Positions 53,214 through 63,389 of a stretch of 64,000 bases of DNA are shown here, one piece after another. Where the stretch lies: the NCBI GenBank assembly GCA_027491195.1, contig JAIXWQ010000012.1:1-64000 (forward strand), written 5' to 3'. A program made the translations under genes and the position numbers. A model generated the notes under the pieces. The model worked only from the letters and a program-made list of their open reading frames with translations. It was not told the DNA's origin and did not search any database. This stretch comes from Cytophagaceae bacterium. Lineage in GTDB: Bacteria > Bacteroidota > Bacteroidia > Cytophagales > Spirosomataceae. Numbering within the stretch: the first letter of the stretch is position 1; every line of letters starts with the position of its first letter.

Positions 53214-55307
53214 TTATAATCCTTTCGCTTTCTTAACTACTTCGTCAGCGATGTTTTGCGGAACGAATTCGTAGTGAGAGAACGTTAACGAGGCAGTTGC
53301 ACGACCTGAAGACATCGTACGTAAATCTGTTACGTAACCGAATAATTCAGAAAGAGGCACATCCGCTTTCAAGATTACAGCACCTTGACGAGAATCCATA
53401 CCTTTCATGATACCACGACGACGGTTTAAGTCACCTGTGATAGGTCCAGTATATTCGTCAGGAGTAACAACGTCAACGGCCATGATAGGCTCCATTAACT
53501 TCGCACCAGCTTGTTTCGCTGATTCTTTGTAACCCATACGAGCTGCTAATTCAAATGATAATGAATCTGAATCGACATCGTGGAAAGATCCGTGGAATAA
53601 ACGAACTTTCATTGAATCCATTGGGTATCCAGCTAAAGCACCATTTTTCATTGCTTCTTCGAAACCTTTTTGGATAGCTGGAATGAATTCACGAGGAATC
53701 ACACCACCCACGATATTGTTAACGAATTCTAAACCTGGTTTGTCATCTTCTCTTGGTCCGATTTCAAATACGATATCAGCAAACTTACCACGACCACCTG
53801 ATTGTTTCTTGTAAACCTCACGGTGTTCAGTTGTCTTAGTTAAAGACTCTTTGTAAGCTACTTGAGGAGCACCTTGGTTTACTTCTACTTTGAACTCACG
53901 ACGCATACGGTCGATGATGATCTCTAAGTGAAGCTCACCCATACCCTTGATGATCGTTTGACCAGTCTCTTCGTTAGATTCAACTTGTAGAGTTGGATCT
54001 TCTTCGATCAATTTCGTGATCGCTTTAGAGAAGTTATCTGCATCAGCCGTTTTCTTAGGCTCGATTGCATAACCAATAACTGGCTCTGGGAAATCCATTG
54101 CTTCTAATACGATTGGGTGTTTCTCATCAGAAAGAGTATCTCCCGTTTTGATGTCTTTGAAACCTACTACCGCACCGATATCACCAGCACCTAAACGCTC
54201 GATAGAGTTTTGCTTGTTCGCGTGCATTTGGAAGATACGAGAGATACGCTCCTTATTTCCTGAACGGTTGTTCAATACATAAGAACCTGAATCTAATCCA
54301 CCTGAATAAGCACGGATGAAACATAAACGACCTACGTAAGGGTCAGTTGCAATTTTAAAGGCCAAAGCCGCGAATGGCTCAGACTCACTTGGCTTACGCA
54401 AGATTTCCTCGCCCGTATCTGGGTGAGTTCCGCGAACACCTTCTTTGTCCATTGGAGATGGCAAGATAGCCATCACGTAATCCAACATCGTTTGAACACC
54501 TTTGTTTTTGAAAGATGAACCACAAAGCATAGGAACGATTTTCATTGAGATCGTAGCTGCACGTAAAGCCGCTAAGATTTCATCTTCAGAGATAGATGCT
54601 GGATCTTCGAAGTATTTCTCCATCAAAGACTCATCAAACTCAGCTACTGCTTCTAATAATTTCTCACGGTATTCTGTCGCCTCTTCTAACATATCATCTG
54701 GGATAGGTACCTCAGTGAATGTCATTCCTTTATCTGCCTCGTTCCATTTGATACCACGGAAGTTAACTAAGTCAACTACCCCTTCGAAACCTTCCTCAGC
54801 ACCGATTGGCAATTGAAGAGGTACTGCGTAGCTACCTAACATTTCTTTCACTTGCTTACACACGTTTAAGAAATCAGCACCTGAACGGTCCATTTTGTTA
54901 ACGAAACCGATACGTGCTACGTTGTAGTTATTTGCTAAACGCCAGTTAGTCTCTGATTGTGGCTCAACACCATCAACGGCAGAGAATAAAAATACTAGAC
55001 CATCTAATACACGTAAAGAACGGTTTACCTCTACTGTAAAGTCAACGTGACCTGGAGTATCGATAATGTTGATGTGGTAATCTTGATCGCGGTATTTCCA
55101 ACCTACTGTAGTTGCAGCTGAAGTGATCGTGATACCACGCTCTTGCTCTTGCTCCATCCAGTCCATTGTTGCCGCACCATCGTGTACCTCACCGATTTTG
55201 TGGGACACCCCTGCATAATACAGGATACGTTCCGTAGTGGTGGTTTTACCCGCATCAATGTGCGCAGCAATACCGATGTTTCTAGTGAATTTTAAATCGC
55301 GTGCCAT
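53214..55307 (-). CDS. fusA: Elongation factor G
   Basis: A 697-residue EF-G. G motifs are [23 protein letters not shown] and NKMDRSGAD. Domain IV and V segments [20 protein letters not shown] and [16 protein letters not shown] are intact, so this is the canonical translocase, not a tetracycline-protection or EF-G2 form. It is transcribed alone, apart from tuf, rpsL and rpsG, from a promoter at 55412-55441. Confidence 0.97.
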   Translation of the reverse strand: MARDLKFTRNIGIAAHIDAGKTTTTERILYYAGVSHKIGEVHDGAATMDWMEQEQERGITITSAATTVGWKYRDQDYHINIIDTPGHVDFTVEVNRSLRVLDGLVFLFSAVDGVEPQSETNWRLANNYNVARIGFVNKMDRSGADFLNVCKQVKEMLGSYAVPLQLPIGAEEGFEGVVDLVNFRGIKWNEADKGMTFTEVPIPDDMLEEATEYREKLLEAVAEFDESLMEKYFEDPASISEDEILAALRAATISMKIVPMLCGSSFKNKGVQTMLDYVMAILPSPMDKEGVRGTHPDTGEEILRKPSESEPFAALAFKIATDPYVGRLCFIRAYSGGLDSGSYVLNNRSGNKERISRIFQMHANKQNSIERLGAGDIGAVVGFKDIKTGDTLSDEKHPIVLEAMDFPEPVIGYAIEPKKTADADNFSKAITKLIEEDPTLQVESNEETGQTIIKGMGELHLEIIIDRMRREFKVEVNQGAPQVAYKESLTKTTEHREVYKKQSGGRGKFADIVFEIGPREDDKPGLEFVNNIVGGVIPREFIPAIQKGFEEAMKNGALAGYPMDSMKVRLFHGSFHDVDSDSLSFELAARMGYKESAKQAGAKLMEPIMAVDVVTPDEYTGPITGDLNRRRGIMKGMDSRQGAVILKADVPLSELFGYVTDLRTMSSGRATASLTFSHYEFVPQNIADEVVKKAKGL

Positions 55308-55411
55308 TTTAAAAGGTTAATTATGAACTATTTTTTTAGACTCTTTTTTCTTTATCAAGAACTTGGACAACATCTTTTGTTGATTTCGTTTTAGGTTCTC
55401 TTTTAGGGGTG

Positions 55412-55441
55412 CAAAATTACTGAAACTTAATTAAATACAAA
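55412..55441 (-). promoter_or_regulatory. Promoter of fusA
   Basis: On the minus strand: TTTG, an 18-nt spacer, TAATTTTG. It gives a leader of about 95 nt. The -7 element is identical to that of rplK. Confidence 0.75.
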
Positions 55442-55453
55442 AGTTTTTTCAAG

Positions 55454-56122
55454 ATGATTACAAGCTTTTTACAATTACTTTATCCCAAATGTTGTTTTGC
55501 TTGCGATCAGGTGCTAATTCGCTCGGAAATAATGCTTTGTACCGCCTGTCGATTCGAACTGCCTAAGCCCGGATTATTCCTAGAACAGCCGAATTGGATA
55601 TCTCATAAGCTCGATGGCCTGATCGAATACGATCGGGTGCACGCCTATTTCTTGTTTTCAGAAGGTGGGAAGGTGCAACATTTGTTACATCAGATAAAAT
55701 ACAAGGGTCAGGAGAAACTAGGGGAATATCTGGGGGCTTGTATAGGCAGGTCATTCACACGACAGGAGTATGATGTGATTATCCCAATGCCCTTGCATCC
55801 CTCTCGGAGAAGAGAGCGGGGCTATAACCAAGCGGCTTGCATTGCTAAAGGAATCGCGCGGGAATCTGGAATTCCTTTTCTAGAGGATAATTTAGTGAGA
55901 AACAAACAGGTATCTTCTCTGATCGGATTGAATCGGGCTGAGCGCTATGCGACGCTGGAGGAGGCTTTTGAGGTATTAAAGCCGGACGAGCTGGATGGCT
56001 TGCAGATTTTGCTAGTGGATGATACGATGACCACGGGGGCGACTTTTTTAGCAGCAGGGGCTAAAATTAAAGCAGCCAGTACGGGGAAATTGTCTTTCCT
56101 AGCACTGGCTGCTTTAAAATGA
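55454..56122 (+). CDS. comF: ComF family phosphoribosyltransferase-like protein
   Basis: A 222-residue ComF homologue, associated with DNA uptake in competent bacteria. A Cys cluster at the N-terminus (PKCCFACDQVLI and CTACRFELP) probably binds zinc. The phosphoribosyltransferase domain has IIPMPLHPSRRRERGYNQA and the PRPP loop ILLVDDTMTTGATFLAAG. It is divergent from fusA and convergent with the GldJ-like gene. Confidence 0.92.
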   Translation: MITSFLQLLYPKCCFACDQVLIRSEIMLCTACRFELPKPGLFLEQPNWISHKLDGLIEYDRVHAYFLFSEGGKVQHLLHQIKYKGQEKLGEYLGACIGRSFTRQEYDVIIPMPLHPSRRRERGYNQAACIAKGIARESGIPFLEDNLVRNKQVSSLIGLNRAERYATLEEAFEVLKPDELDGLQILLVDDTMTTGATFLAAGAKIKAASTGKLSFLALAALK

Positions 56123-56129
56123 GGGTTGA

Positions 56130-57329
56130 TTATCGCTTCGTTGGTTTTCCTGGAGCGAACATCGCACAACGGAAACCGATGGTAGACGATGACGCATCTT
56201 TGTCTAAATAACGACGTGTACCTGGAGATAACCAATACGGTCCATCTGCCCAAGAGCCGCCTTTGTAGACTTTGGCATTATCATTAATCAAGGAATTTCC
56301 TTTGTCGTATAATTTTGCCGGATCCTGTGCTTCGTTGCGACGCGCCGGGTTTAAATCATTTACGTCATCTAAGGTCAACGGACGGTAAGTGTCCATTGTC
56401 CACTCGTTCACGTTGCCTGCCATATTGTATAGACCGAAATCATTGGCTGGATAGGAATAAACCTCAGCTGTGATCATCGCGCCATCGTTTGAGCGGCCCG
56501 CTAAACCAGAATAATCACCACGACCACGCTTGTAATTCGCCAACATTTGGCCACGCGCTCTGCCGAAAGGCTGGCGCATCGAAGGCCCATCCCAAGGGTA
56601 AATACGCTGATTTTCTTGATTTTCATCTTCTTGCTGCGTACCGATCATGGCTTTCGCTGCATATTCCCACTCTGCTTCGGTAGGCAAACGGTATTCCGGT
56701 AAAATTAAACCAGACTCCATGTTAGCCACGGGATTCTTACGATTTCTTGGTTTTCCTTTCGGGAAAGCCACGTTTTTATTCACCACTGCTGTTCTCCAAG
56801 CTGCATAATCATTCGCTTGTTTCCACGTAACACCCACTAATGGGTACATGCGGAAGCCAGGGTGACGTAGATAATGTGTCACATAAGGATCGTTGTAGGC
56901 TAATTCATCTAACCAAACCGTGGTATCCGGAAGGGCTGCCGTGTAGGCATTTAGCGTAGAATCACGCTTAATCGCATCTAAATATTCTAAATAATGTAAA
57001 TTAGAGATCTCCGTTTCATCCATATAAAAGGATTGAATTGTTACGGTACGCTGACGGTTGTCGTTGCGCTTCATTACGTCCTCTTCTCCACCACCCAAGG
57101 TCACACGTCCACCTTCAATAAACACTAAATTAGGGCCTACGATAGGTCCTTTGTAGGATTTGTTGACTTGGAAGCCGCCTTTTTTGCTATTATAAGCTAA
57201 GCCTGTCACCGTGGATTTTTTACCCACTTTTAGGCTGTTCGGATTGCCGTTTTTAAGTCCACTAGGGCAAGAAGTGAGCAAAAACACACAACTTAGGACC
57301 CCCAGGATTAATCTTAATTTCGTACTCAT
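56130..57329 (-). CDS. gldJ: GldJ-like SUMF1/FGE-domain lipoprotein
   Basis: A 399-residue lipoprotein (lipobox LTSC). The region after the anchor, TGLAYNSKKGGFQV, resembles GldJ. The formylglycine-generating-enzyme-like domain (about 70-395) shows FIEGGRVTLGGGEEDVM, SFYMDETEISNLHYLEYL, YRLPTEAEWEYAAKA, NVNEWTMDTYRPL and KVYKGGSWADGPY. GldJ is required for gliding and type IX secretion in Flavobacterium, where it is about 560 residues; this protein is clearly shorter. It follows mfd after a TACCTTTG promoter element (57361-57368). Confidence 0.75.
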   Translation of the reverse strand: MSTKLRLILGVLSCVFLLTSCPSGLKNGNPNSLKVGKKSTVTGLAYNSKKGGFQVNKSYKGPIVGPNLVFIEGGRVTLGGGEEDVMKRNDNRQRTVTIQSFYMDETEISNLHYLEYLDAIKRDSTLNAYTAALPDTTVWLDELAYNDPYVTHYLRHPGFRMYPLVGVTWKQANDYAAWRTAVVNKNVAFPKGKPRNRKNPVANMESGLILPEYRLPTEAEWEYAAKAMIGTQQEDENQENQRIYPWDGPSMRQPFGRARGQMLANYKRGRGDYSGLAGRSNDGAMITAEVYSYPANDFGLYNMAGNVNEWTMDTYRPLTLDDVNDLNPARRNEAQDPAKLYDKGNSLINDNAKVYKGGSWADGPYWLSPGTRRYLDKDASSSTIGFRCAMFAPGKPTKR

Positions 57330-57360
57330 TTATATTCCTTTAATAGGTAGAATCAATTAA

Positions 57361-57368
57361 CAAAGGTA
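57361..57368 (-). promoter_or_regulatory. Promoter element (TACCTTTG) of the GldJ-like gene
   Basis: On the minus strand TACCTTTG fits TAnnTTTG and lies 31 nt before the ATG at 57329. The TTG further upstream is at a poor distance. Confidence 0.45.
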
Positions 57369-57372
57369 TTAA

Positions 57373-60300
57373 TTACCCCAAAATATCCACTAAAATAGTA
57401 TTTAATTCTTTAATACTACTCACCTTATCGATTTGCAAGATCATTTTTCCTGCTTTTTCTCTCAATTGACACAAACCTTTTTTGTTGTTCACGAAGGAAA
57501 TGACCTTGATAACGGTATTTTGGTCAAGTGGTCGTTTAGACTCCGAAGAAACGAAATGGAACTTCAGAATATTGTTTTTCAATAGAATTTTTTCAATTCC
57601 CAAAACCTGGGCCTTCCATCTACACTTCACTAATTCAATCATGTCGTTCACCTCTTGAGGTAAATCGCCAAAACGGTCTTTGATCTCCTTAATGAATGCA
57701 GCCAGCGTTTCCTCGTCTTCGATTTCATCTAGACGCGTGTAAAGTGCTAGGCGTTCCGAGATGCTTGTCACATATTCTTCTGGAATTAACACCCGCAAAT
57801 CGGTTTCGATAGTGCAATCCACTTTCAGCATTTCGGCTACTTGCTCTAAATCGACTTCGAAGAGCTTTTTGAACTCATTCTCTTTCAACTCCTGAACTGC
57901 CTCATCGAGAATTTTGTGGTACATATCATAACCTAAATCATTGATAAAGCCACTTTGCTCAGCTCCTAGCAAGTTTCCGGCACCCCGAATATCGAGGTCG
58001 CGCATCGCTACTTTGATACCGTCGCCTAGATCAGAGAATTCCTCTAAAGCGCTGAGGCGCTTGCGCGCATCGCTGGTTAAGTTCGCTAGCGAAGGGGTTG
58101 CTAAGTAGCAATAGGCTTTTTTATTCGAGCGACCTACGCGACCCCGCATTTGGTGCAAATCGGAGAGTCCGAAGTTGTTTGCATTTAAAATGAAGATCGT
58201 ATTTGCATTCGGGATGTCTAGTCCGGATTCGATGATGTTCGTCGCGACGAGTACGTCGTAATGGCCCTCGATGAAGCCCATCATGATTTTCTCTAGCTGG
58301 TCACCTTCCATTTGGCCGTGCGCCACAGCGATTTTTGCATCTGGGACCAGGCGCAAGATGCGGTTTGCGATGCTTTCAAGTTCACCGATTCGGTTGTACA
58401 CCACGAAAACTTGGCCTCCGCGACTAATTTCTTCTCTTACCCCATCACGCAAAATTTCATCAGACAAGACCACTAATTTCGTCTCAACCGGCTGTCGGTT
58501 AGGCGGAGGTGTGGCGATGATACTTAAATCGCGAGCTCCCATCAAAGAGAAATGCAGGGTTCTAGGAATCGGTGTAGCCGTTAAGGTTAACACATCCACG
58601 TCGACACGCATTTCTTTTAGGCGGTCTTTGACCTTCACCCCAAACTTCTGCTCCTCATCAATAATCATCAAGCCTAAGCGCTTGAAAAGCACGTCCTTGT
58701 TCACTAAACGGTGAGTGCCTATTAGAATATCCGTTTCGCCACTCGCCACGCGGGCCAAGGTTTCGTTGATTTGTTTCGTCGATTTAAAGCGATTCACGTA
58801 TTCCACTTTGCAGGGGAACGCCGCGAGGCGATCGTGGAATGTGCGGTAATGTTGCATCGCAAGCACCGTGGTAGGAACTAGGACAGCTACTTGTTTCGAA
58901 TCCGCCACGGCCTTGAAGGCAGCGCGAATGGCGATTTCCGTTTTCCCAAAACCCACATCCCCACAAACCAAGCGGTCCATCGGATGCGGTTTCTCCATAT
59001 CTGCTTTCACGTCAATCGTCGCTTTTGCTTGATCTGGCGTATCCTCATATAGGAAAGAAGATTCAAGCTCTGCTTGTAAATAGGTGTCTGGAGAAAAGGC
59101 AAAACCTGGCGCGTTTTTGCGCTTGGCGTAGAGGGAGATGAGCTCTTTGGCAATATCCTTCACCTGCTTTTTTACTCGAGACTTCTTGTTATCCCAATCC
59201 GGCGAACCCAGTTTGGACATCGACGGAGGGGCACCTTCTTTTCCAGAATACTTCGAAATCTTGTGCAAAGAATGGATCGAAACCGACAAGACATCGTCGT
59301 CGCGGTAAATCAATCGAATGACTTCCTGCTCTCCATTTGCCGTTTCTACCAAGTTTAATCCGGCAAAACGTCCGATTCCATAATCAATGTGTGTCACGAA
59401 ATCGCCCACCTGAAGGGAACGTAATTCCTTTAAGGTCAAGGCCTTGTTCTTCGAGAACTTGTTCTTTTCCTTGTAGCGGTGGTAACGCTCGAAAAGCTGG
59501 TGGTCCGGGTAAAAGGCCACCTTCGTTTGCTCGTCCACAAAGCCTTCGCGAAGTGAAATCTGCAAAGGTTTGAACTGAATACTCGTATTAATTTCGTTAA
59601 AAATCACCTCGAGGCGTTCTAGTTGCCGCGGGGATTCCGAGCTGATGATATTGTGAAACCCGTGGGTTTGGTTGTCTAAAAGGGTAGTGGCGAGCCGTTC
59701 GAAGTCTTTTTGGAAAGCACCTGGATTCTTCGAAGGGAAAACAATCGTCTCGGAATTTTTCAGATGAGAACGTTTGCCAAATTCCACACAGACAAATCCC
59801 TGCAACGATTTTTTAATCGTCTTTGCGGTTTCCCAGCGCTCCTCTGGCTTGTTCAACAGATTGATGTCCGAAGAGGAATTGACCTCGTAGACCATCGTCC
59901 CTTTTTCGAAATTCTCAGTTAACACATCGCTCAAGATGCTTAGATCTTTGATCCAGATCTTCGTGTTTTCTGGTAAGAAGGTGAAGAAGGATTCCCGTGT
60001 TTCTTGCACTAGTTTCGTTTGCACATCGGGGATGAGGTGCATCGCAGAAACGGATTGGATAGAAAGCTGGGTTTCCGGGTGAAAAGTTCGAATACTATCG
60101 ACTTCATCGCCAAAGAAATCTAATCGGTAGGGATATTCAGCAGCGTAGGAGAATACATCTAAAATACCACCTCTTACGGAGTATTGACCAGCTTCGTAAA
60201 CGAAATCCGTCCGTTCAAAATCGTATTCGTTTAGCGTTTCTGCCACGAAATTTCGATCAATTTTATCTCCAACCCGGATGGACAAGGTGTTTTTGACCAA

Positions 60301-60717
60301 CGACTTTCGGTTAATCACCTTCTCAGTCATCGCTGCGGGATAGGAAACGATGGCGAGGCTTTGGCCCGAATAATTACTTAATACGTTCAGTACTTCCGCC
60401 CGTAATAATACGTTCGCATTGTCCACGTCTTCCCATTCATAAGGTTTTTTGTGAGACATCGGGAATAGAATCACCGCCGTGTCGCCTATGAGGGCCTGTA
60501 GGTCATTATAGACGTATTGCGCTTCCTCTTTTTCCTCGCAAATGATCAGGAATGGCTCCTTCTCCTGTAAAAGAGCAGATATTAAAACCGTGTCAAGGGA
60601 GCCGCAGAGGCCTTTTAGGTGGAAGGATTCGCCCGGTTTGGACGTAGTTATCTTGTCAGAAATGCTTTGGACAATTCCGTCGTTCTGGTAGATACTGAGA
60701 AATTCTTTGACGATCAT
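57373..60717 (-). CDS. mfd: Transcription-repair coupling factor Mfd
   Basis: A 1114-residue Mfd, which removes stalled RNA polymerase and recruits UvrA. The UvrB-like N-terminal module covers about 1-330. The RNAP-interacting domain follows (LRSLQVGDFVTHIDYGIGRFAGL, about 430). The RecG-like helicase has VCGDVGFGKTEIAIRAAF, IIDEEQKFG, LTATPIPRTL and VATNIIESGLDIPNANT; the TRCF domain ends the protein. MRGRVGRSNKKAYCYL is the motif VI region. Length is typical for Bacteroidota. Confidence 0.97.
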   Translation of the reverse strand: MIVKEFLSIYQNDGIVQSISDKITTSKPGESFHLKGLCGSLDTVLISALLQEKEPFLIICEEKEEAQYVYNDLQALIGDTAVILFPMSHKKPYEWEDVDNANVLLRAEVLNVLSNYSGQSLAIVSYPAAMTEKVINRKSLVKNTLSIRVGDKIDRNFVAETLNEYDFERTDFVYEAGQYSVRGGILDVFSYAAEYPYRLDFFGDEVDSIRTFHPETQLSIQSVSAMHLIPDVQTKLVQETRESFFTFLPENTKIWIKDLSILSDVLTENFEKGTMVYEVNSSSDINLLNKPEERWETAKTIKKSLQGFVCVEFGKRSHLKNSETIVFPSKNPGAFQKDFERLATTLLDNQTHGFHNIISSESPRQLERLEVIFNEINTSIQFKPLQISLREGFVDEQTKVAFYPDHQLFERYHRYKEKNKFSKNKALTLKELRSLQVGDFVTHIDYGIGRFAGLNLVETANGEQEVIRLIYRDDDVLSVSIHSLHKISKYSGKEGAPPSMSKLGSPDWDNKKSRVKKQVKDIAKELISLYAKRKNAPGFAFSPDTYLQAELESSFLYEDTPDQAKATIDVKADMEKPHPMDRLVCGDVGFGKTEIAIRAAFKAVADSKQVAVLVPTTVLAMQHYRTFHDRLAAFPCKVEYVNRFKSTKQINETLARVASGETDILIGTHRLVNKDVLFKRLGLMIIDEEQKFGVKVKDRLKEMRVDVDVLTLTATPIPRTLHFSLMGARDLSIIATPPPNRQPVETKLVVLSDEILRDGVREEISRGGQVFVVYNRIGELESIANRILRLVPDAKIAVAHGQMEGDQLEKIMMGFIEGHYDVLVATNIIESGLDIPNANTIFILNANNFGLSDLHQMRGRVGRSNKKAYCYLATPSLANLTSDARKRLSALEEFSDLGDGIKVAMRDLDIRGAGNLLGAEQSGFINDLGYDMYHKILDEAVQELKENEFKKLFEVDLEQVAEMLKVDCTIETDLRVLIPEEYVTSISERLALYTRLDEIEDEETLAAFIKEIKDRFGDLPQEVNDMIELVKCRWKAQVLGIEKILLKNNILKFHFVSSESKRPLDQNTVIKVISFVNNKKGLCQLREKAGKMILQIDKVSSIKELNTILVDILG

Positions 60718-60752
60718 ACGTACAAAAATTCCCTACAAAATTTACGTAGGGC

Positions 60753-60781
60753 TTGCAAAGGTAGGAAATTTTGTATCTTTG
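60753..60781 (+). promoter_or_regulatory. Promoter of the TPP-riboswitch transcript
   Basis: TTG, an 18-nt spacer, TATCTTTG. Transcription should start near 60787, so the RNA begins almost with the aptamer's P1 stem. Confidence 0.72.
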
Positions 60782-60788
60782 TGCATCT

Positions 60789-60868
60789 ACAAAAAGGGGT
60801 GCCCCTAAAAAAGGCTGAGATTATACCCATTGAACCTGATGCGGGTAGTGCCGTCGAAGGGATTTTGT
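60789..60868 (+). promoter_or_regulatory. TPP riboswitch (THI element)
   Basis: The aptamer has all conserved blocks: GGGGTGCCC, GGCTGAGA, TACCC, GAACCTGAT, GGTAGTGCC and CGAAGGGA. P1 is ACAAAA (60789-60794) pairing with TTTTGT (60863-60868). The P3 arm is short (CCCC-TAAAAAA-GG). Downstream are two hairpins: GAGTTTT / AAAACTC (60870-60891) and AACAGG / CCTGTT (60931-60956), the latter just before the ATG at 60974. No U run follows either hairpin, so control is probably at translation initiation (inference). Confidence 0.95.
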
Positions 60869-60973
60869 CGAGTTTTTAGCGCTGAAAACTCAAAAAAATC
60901 ATCAATGTAAGGGTTAAAAAGTTAAATCATAACAGGATTTGGCTCCTTTACCTGTTGCTAAAATTTCAAAAAA

Positions 60974-63346
60974 ATGAAAAAGGCAACAACGCTTATCATT
61001 ACGCTTATTGTGTGTGTGCAAAGTCTCTTTGCGCAAAAAATCCAAGGTCTTGTTTTCGATCAGGATACCAAAGCTCCTTTATGGGGTGCCTCCGTCTCCG
61101 TGAAAGGAAGTCAGAAAGGAAATGTCACGGATGCGAAAGGGCATTTCATTCTCTCCGCTCCTTCAGATGCCGTGCTTCAGGTTCGTTTCGTAGGTTACGA
61201 TCCGGTGGAGGTCAAAGCCTCGCAGTCAAACAACATTTCGCTGAAAAAGTCCAATTACTTACAAGATGAAGTGGTCGTTCGAGCCACTCGGGCGGATGAA
61301 AATTCGGCGATGGCTTATTCGAATATGTCTGCGGAAGAAGTAGGGAAGTCGAATTTAGGCCAAGACATGCCAATGCTCTTAAACTTTACCCCTTCGGTAG
61401 TGACGACTTCTGATGCAGGAGCTGGAATTGGTTATACAGGGATTCGTATTCGAGGTTCCGATGCGACGCGTGTGAATGTAACGGTGAATGGTATACCGAT
61501 TAACGATTCAGAGTCCCAAGGTACCTTCTGGGTGAATATGCCAGACTTTGCTAGTTCCGTAAATTCAGTCCAAATCCAGCGTGGAGTAGGGACTTCGACG
61601 AATGGAGCGGGTGCTTTTGGTGGATCAGTGAATATGCAAACGAATACTTTTGAGTCTAAAGCTTACGGGGAAGTACACGCCTCTGGTGGGTCTTTTGGAA
61701 CGCTAAAAACAACGATCAAAGGTGGCTCCGGCTTGTTAGGTGGGAAATTTACATTAGACGGTCGTTTATCGCGCATCGTATCCGATGGATTTATTGATCG
61801 TGCTTCGTCTAATTTGCTTTCGGCTTATTTTTCTGCGGGATATTTTGGCAAGAAAAGCTTCGCCCGTTTTAACTACTTTACCGGTAATGAAAAGACCTAC
61901 CAGTCTTGGTATGGTACTCCAGAAAGTAGAATCACGGGTTCTGTGGCTGATATGCAGGCCTTTATCGACCGAAATTATTTAAGCCCCCAGGATGCAGATA
62001 ATCTATTGAAAAGTGGTCGTACCTATAACTACTATACCTACGATAATCAGACCGATAATTATGCGCAGGATCACTTTCAGCTCATCACGAATCACCGGTT
62101 GACGGAGGCCTGGAACCTTGATTTGAATGCGCATTATACCTATGGTCGAGGATACTATGAGGAATTCAAGCCGGCAGCGGATTTAATCACTTATGGTTTT
62201 GCCAACTCCTTACGTAGCGTAGATGTCATTCGCCGCAAGTGGTTAGATAATGATTTTTATGGATCGACTTTTGCGTTGAATTATACCGGTTCTCAAAAAA
62301 TAAAATTCACCTTTGGCGGCGCGTGGAATCGCTATGTGGGTCGCCATTTTGGGGTGTTGCAAGATCCTTATCCAGGAAGAGAATGGTATCGAAGCAGATC
62401 TCAAAAAACAGATTTAAACCTATACGCAAAGGGGAATATCAATCTATCTGCTGCTTGGAATGCCTACGTGGATGTTCAATACCGGACGGTAGGCTACCGC
62501 ATGTTTGGAACAGCGGATAAGTTTTTGAATTTGAATTCGGATAATAGCTATTCCTTTTTTAATCCCAAATTTGGCCTAACACATCAACTCTCCGAAAAAT
62601 CGAAAGTATACGGTTCGGTTTCCGCTGGAAGCAAAGAGCCGAGTCGCCAAGATTTCGTGGATAATGCGGCTGGAAACCCTCGTCCGGAATACTTGCAGGA
62701 TTATGAGGTAGGGTATGAGCGTTCAGGTCGTCGGTATGGGCTACAGATAAATGGTTATTTCATGAATTACCAGGATCAGTTAGTATTAACTGGAGCGGTT
62801 AATTCGACGGGCGATGCGATTCGGACGAATGTGGAATCGAGTTACCGTTTAGGAGTAGAGACGATGCTTAACATCCAAATTTCAAAGCGCCTAGTTTGGA
62901 GTGGTAATGTGACGCTAAGCCAAAACCGCATTCAAAACTTCAAGGAACGAATGACGGATTATGATACTTACGATCAAATTGTGATCAATCACGGAAATAC
63001 CGATATCGCCTATTCGCCTTCAGTAATTGCGGGAAATACAGTAACCTATTCAGTAGGTTCTTTCGAAGCGAGCTTGTTAAGTAAATATGTGGGTAAACAA
63101 TATTTGGACAATACCTCAGACGAAGCCCGTTCACTTGAGGCCTATACAACTCAAGATATTCGATTAAAATATACGCTGAAGAAAGGCCCTGTTTTCACGC
63201 TGTTATTAAACAACGTCTTAAATGAACAGTATTCTTCGAATGGATATACGTATTCGTACCGCTATGGTGGAGCTACGACGACGGAGAATTTCTATTATCC
63301 GCAAGCTGGATTTAATTTCTTACTGGGAGCGAGTATTCGTTTCTAA
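60974..63346 (+). CDS. TonB-dependent outer-membrane receptor, probably for thiamin or a precursor
   Basis: A 790-residue receptor. Signal peptide (1-21), then a carboxypeptidase-like regulatory domain (about 22-100, IQGLVFDQDTKAPLWGASV). The plug follows (DMPMLLNFTPSVVTTSDAG, IRIRGSDATRVNVTVNGIPIND, about 130-240), then a 22-strand barrel ending in SIRF with terminal Phe. It is not a SusC, since no SusD gene follows. The TPP riboswitch directly upstream argues for uptake of thiamin, its phosphates or a precursor; THI elements before TonB receptors are known in Bacteroidota. Confidence 0.92.
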   Translation: MKKATTLIITLIVCVQSLFAQKIQGLVFDQDTKAPLWGASVSVKGSQKGNVTDAKGHFILSAPSDAVLQVRFVGYDPVEVKASQSNNISLKKSNYLQDEVVVRATRADENSAMAYSNMSAEEVGKSNLGQDMPMLLNFTPSVVTTSDAGAGIGYTGIRIRGSDATRVNVTVNGIPINDSESQGTFWVNMPDFASSVNSVQIQRGVGTSTNGAGAFGGSVNMQTNTFESKAYGEVHASGGSFGTLKTTIKGGSGLLGGKFTLDGRLSRIVSDGFIDRASSNLLSAYFSAGYFGKKSFARFNYFTGNEKTYQSWYGTPESRITGSVADMQAFIDRNYLSPQDADNLLKSGRTYNYYTYDNQTDNYAQDHFQLITNHRLTEAWNLDLNAHYTYGRGYYEEFKPAADLITYGFANSLRSVDVIRRKWLDNDFYGSTFALNYTGSQKIKFTFGGAWNRYVGRHFGVLQDPYPGREWYRSRSQKTDLNLYAKGNINLSAAWNAYVDVQYRTVGYRMFGTADKFLNLNSDNSYSFFNPKFGLTHQLSEKSKVYGSVSAGSKEPSRQDFVDNAAGNPRPEYLQDYEVGYERSGRRYGLQINGYFMNYQDQLVLTGAVNSTGDAIRTNVESSYRLGVETMLNIQISKRLVWSGNVTLSQNRIQNFKERMTDYDTYDQIVINHGNTDIAYSPSVIAGNTVTYSVGSFEASLLSKYVGKQYLDNTSDEARSLEAYTTQDIRLKYTLKKGPVFTLLLNNVLNEQYSSNGYTYSYRYGGATTTENFYYPQAGFNFLLGASIRF

Positions 63347-63350
63347 AAGC

Positions 63351-63388
63351 AAAAAGCCTCAGATCTGTCGAAAGTCTGAGGCTTTTTT
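63351..63388. terminator. Bidirectional terminator between the receptor and glycosyltransferase genes
   Basis: AAAAAGCCTCAGA / TCTGAGGCTTTTTT stem with a TCTGTCGAAAG loop and A/T runs on both sides. It serves both convergent genes. Confidence 0.87.
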
Positions 63389-63389
63389 A

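Noticed and set aside
60870-60898. Intrinsic terminator as the riboswitch expression platform
   Set aside because: The hairpin GAGTTTT / AAAACTC is followed by A residues on the coding strand, not T.
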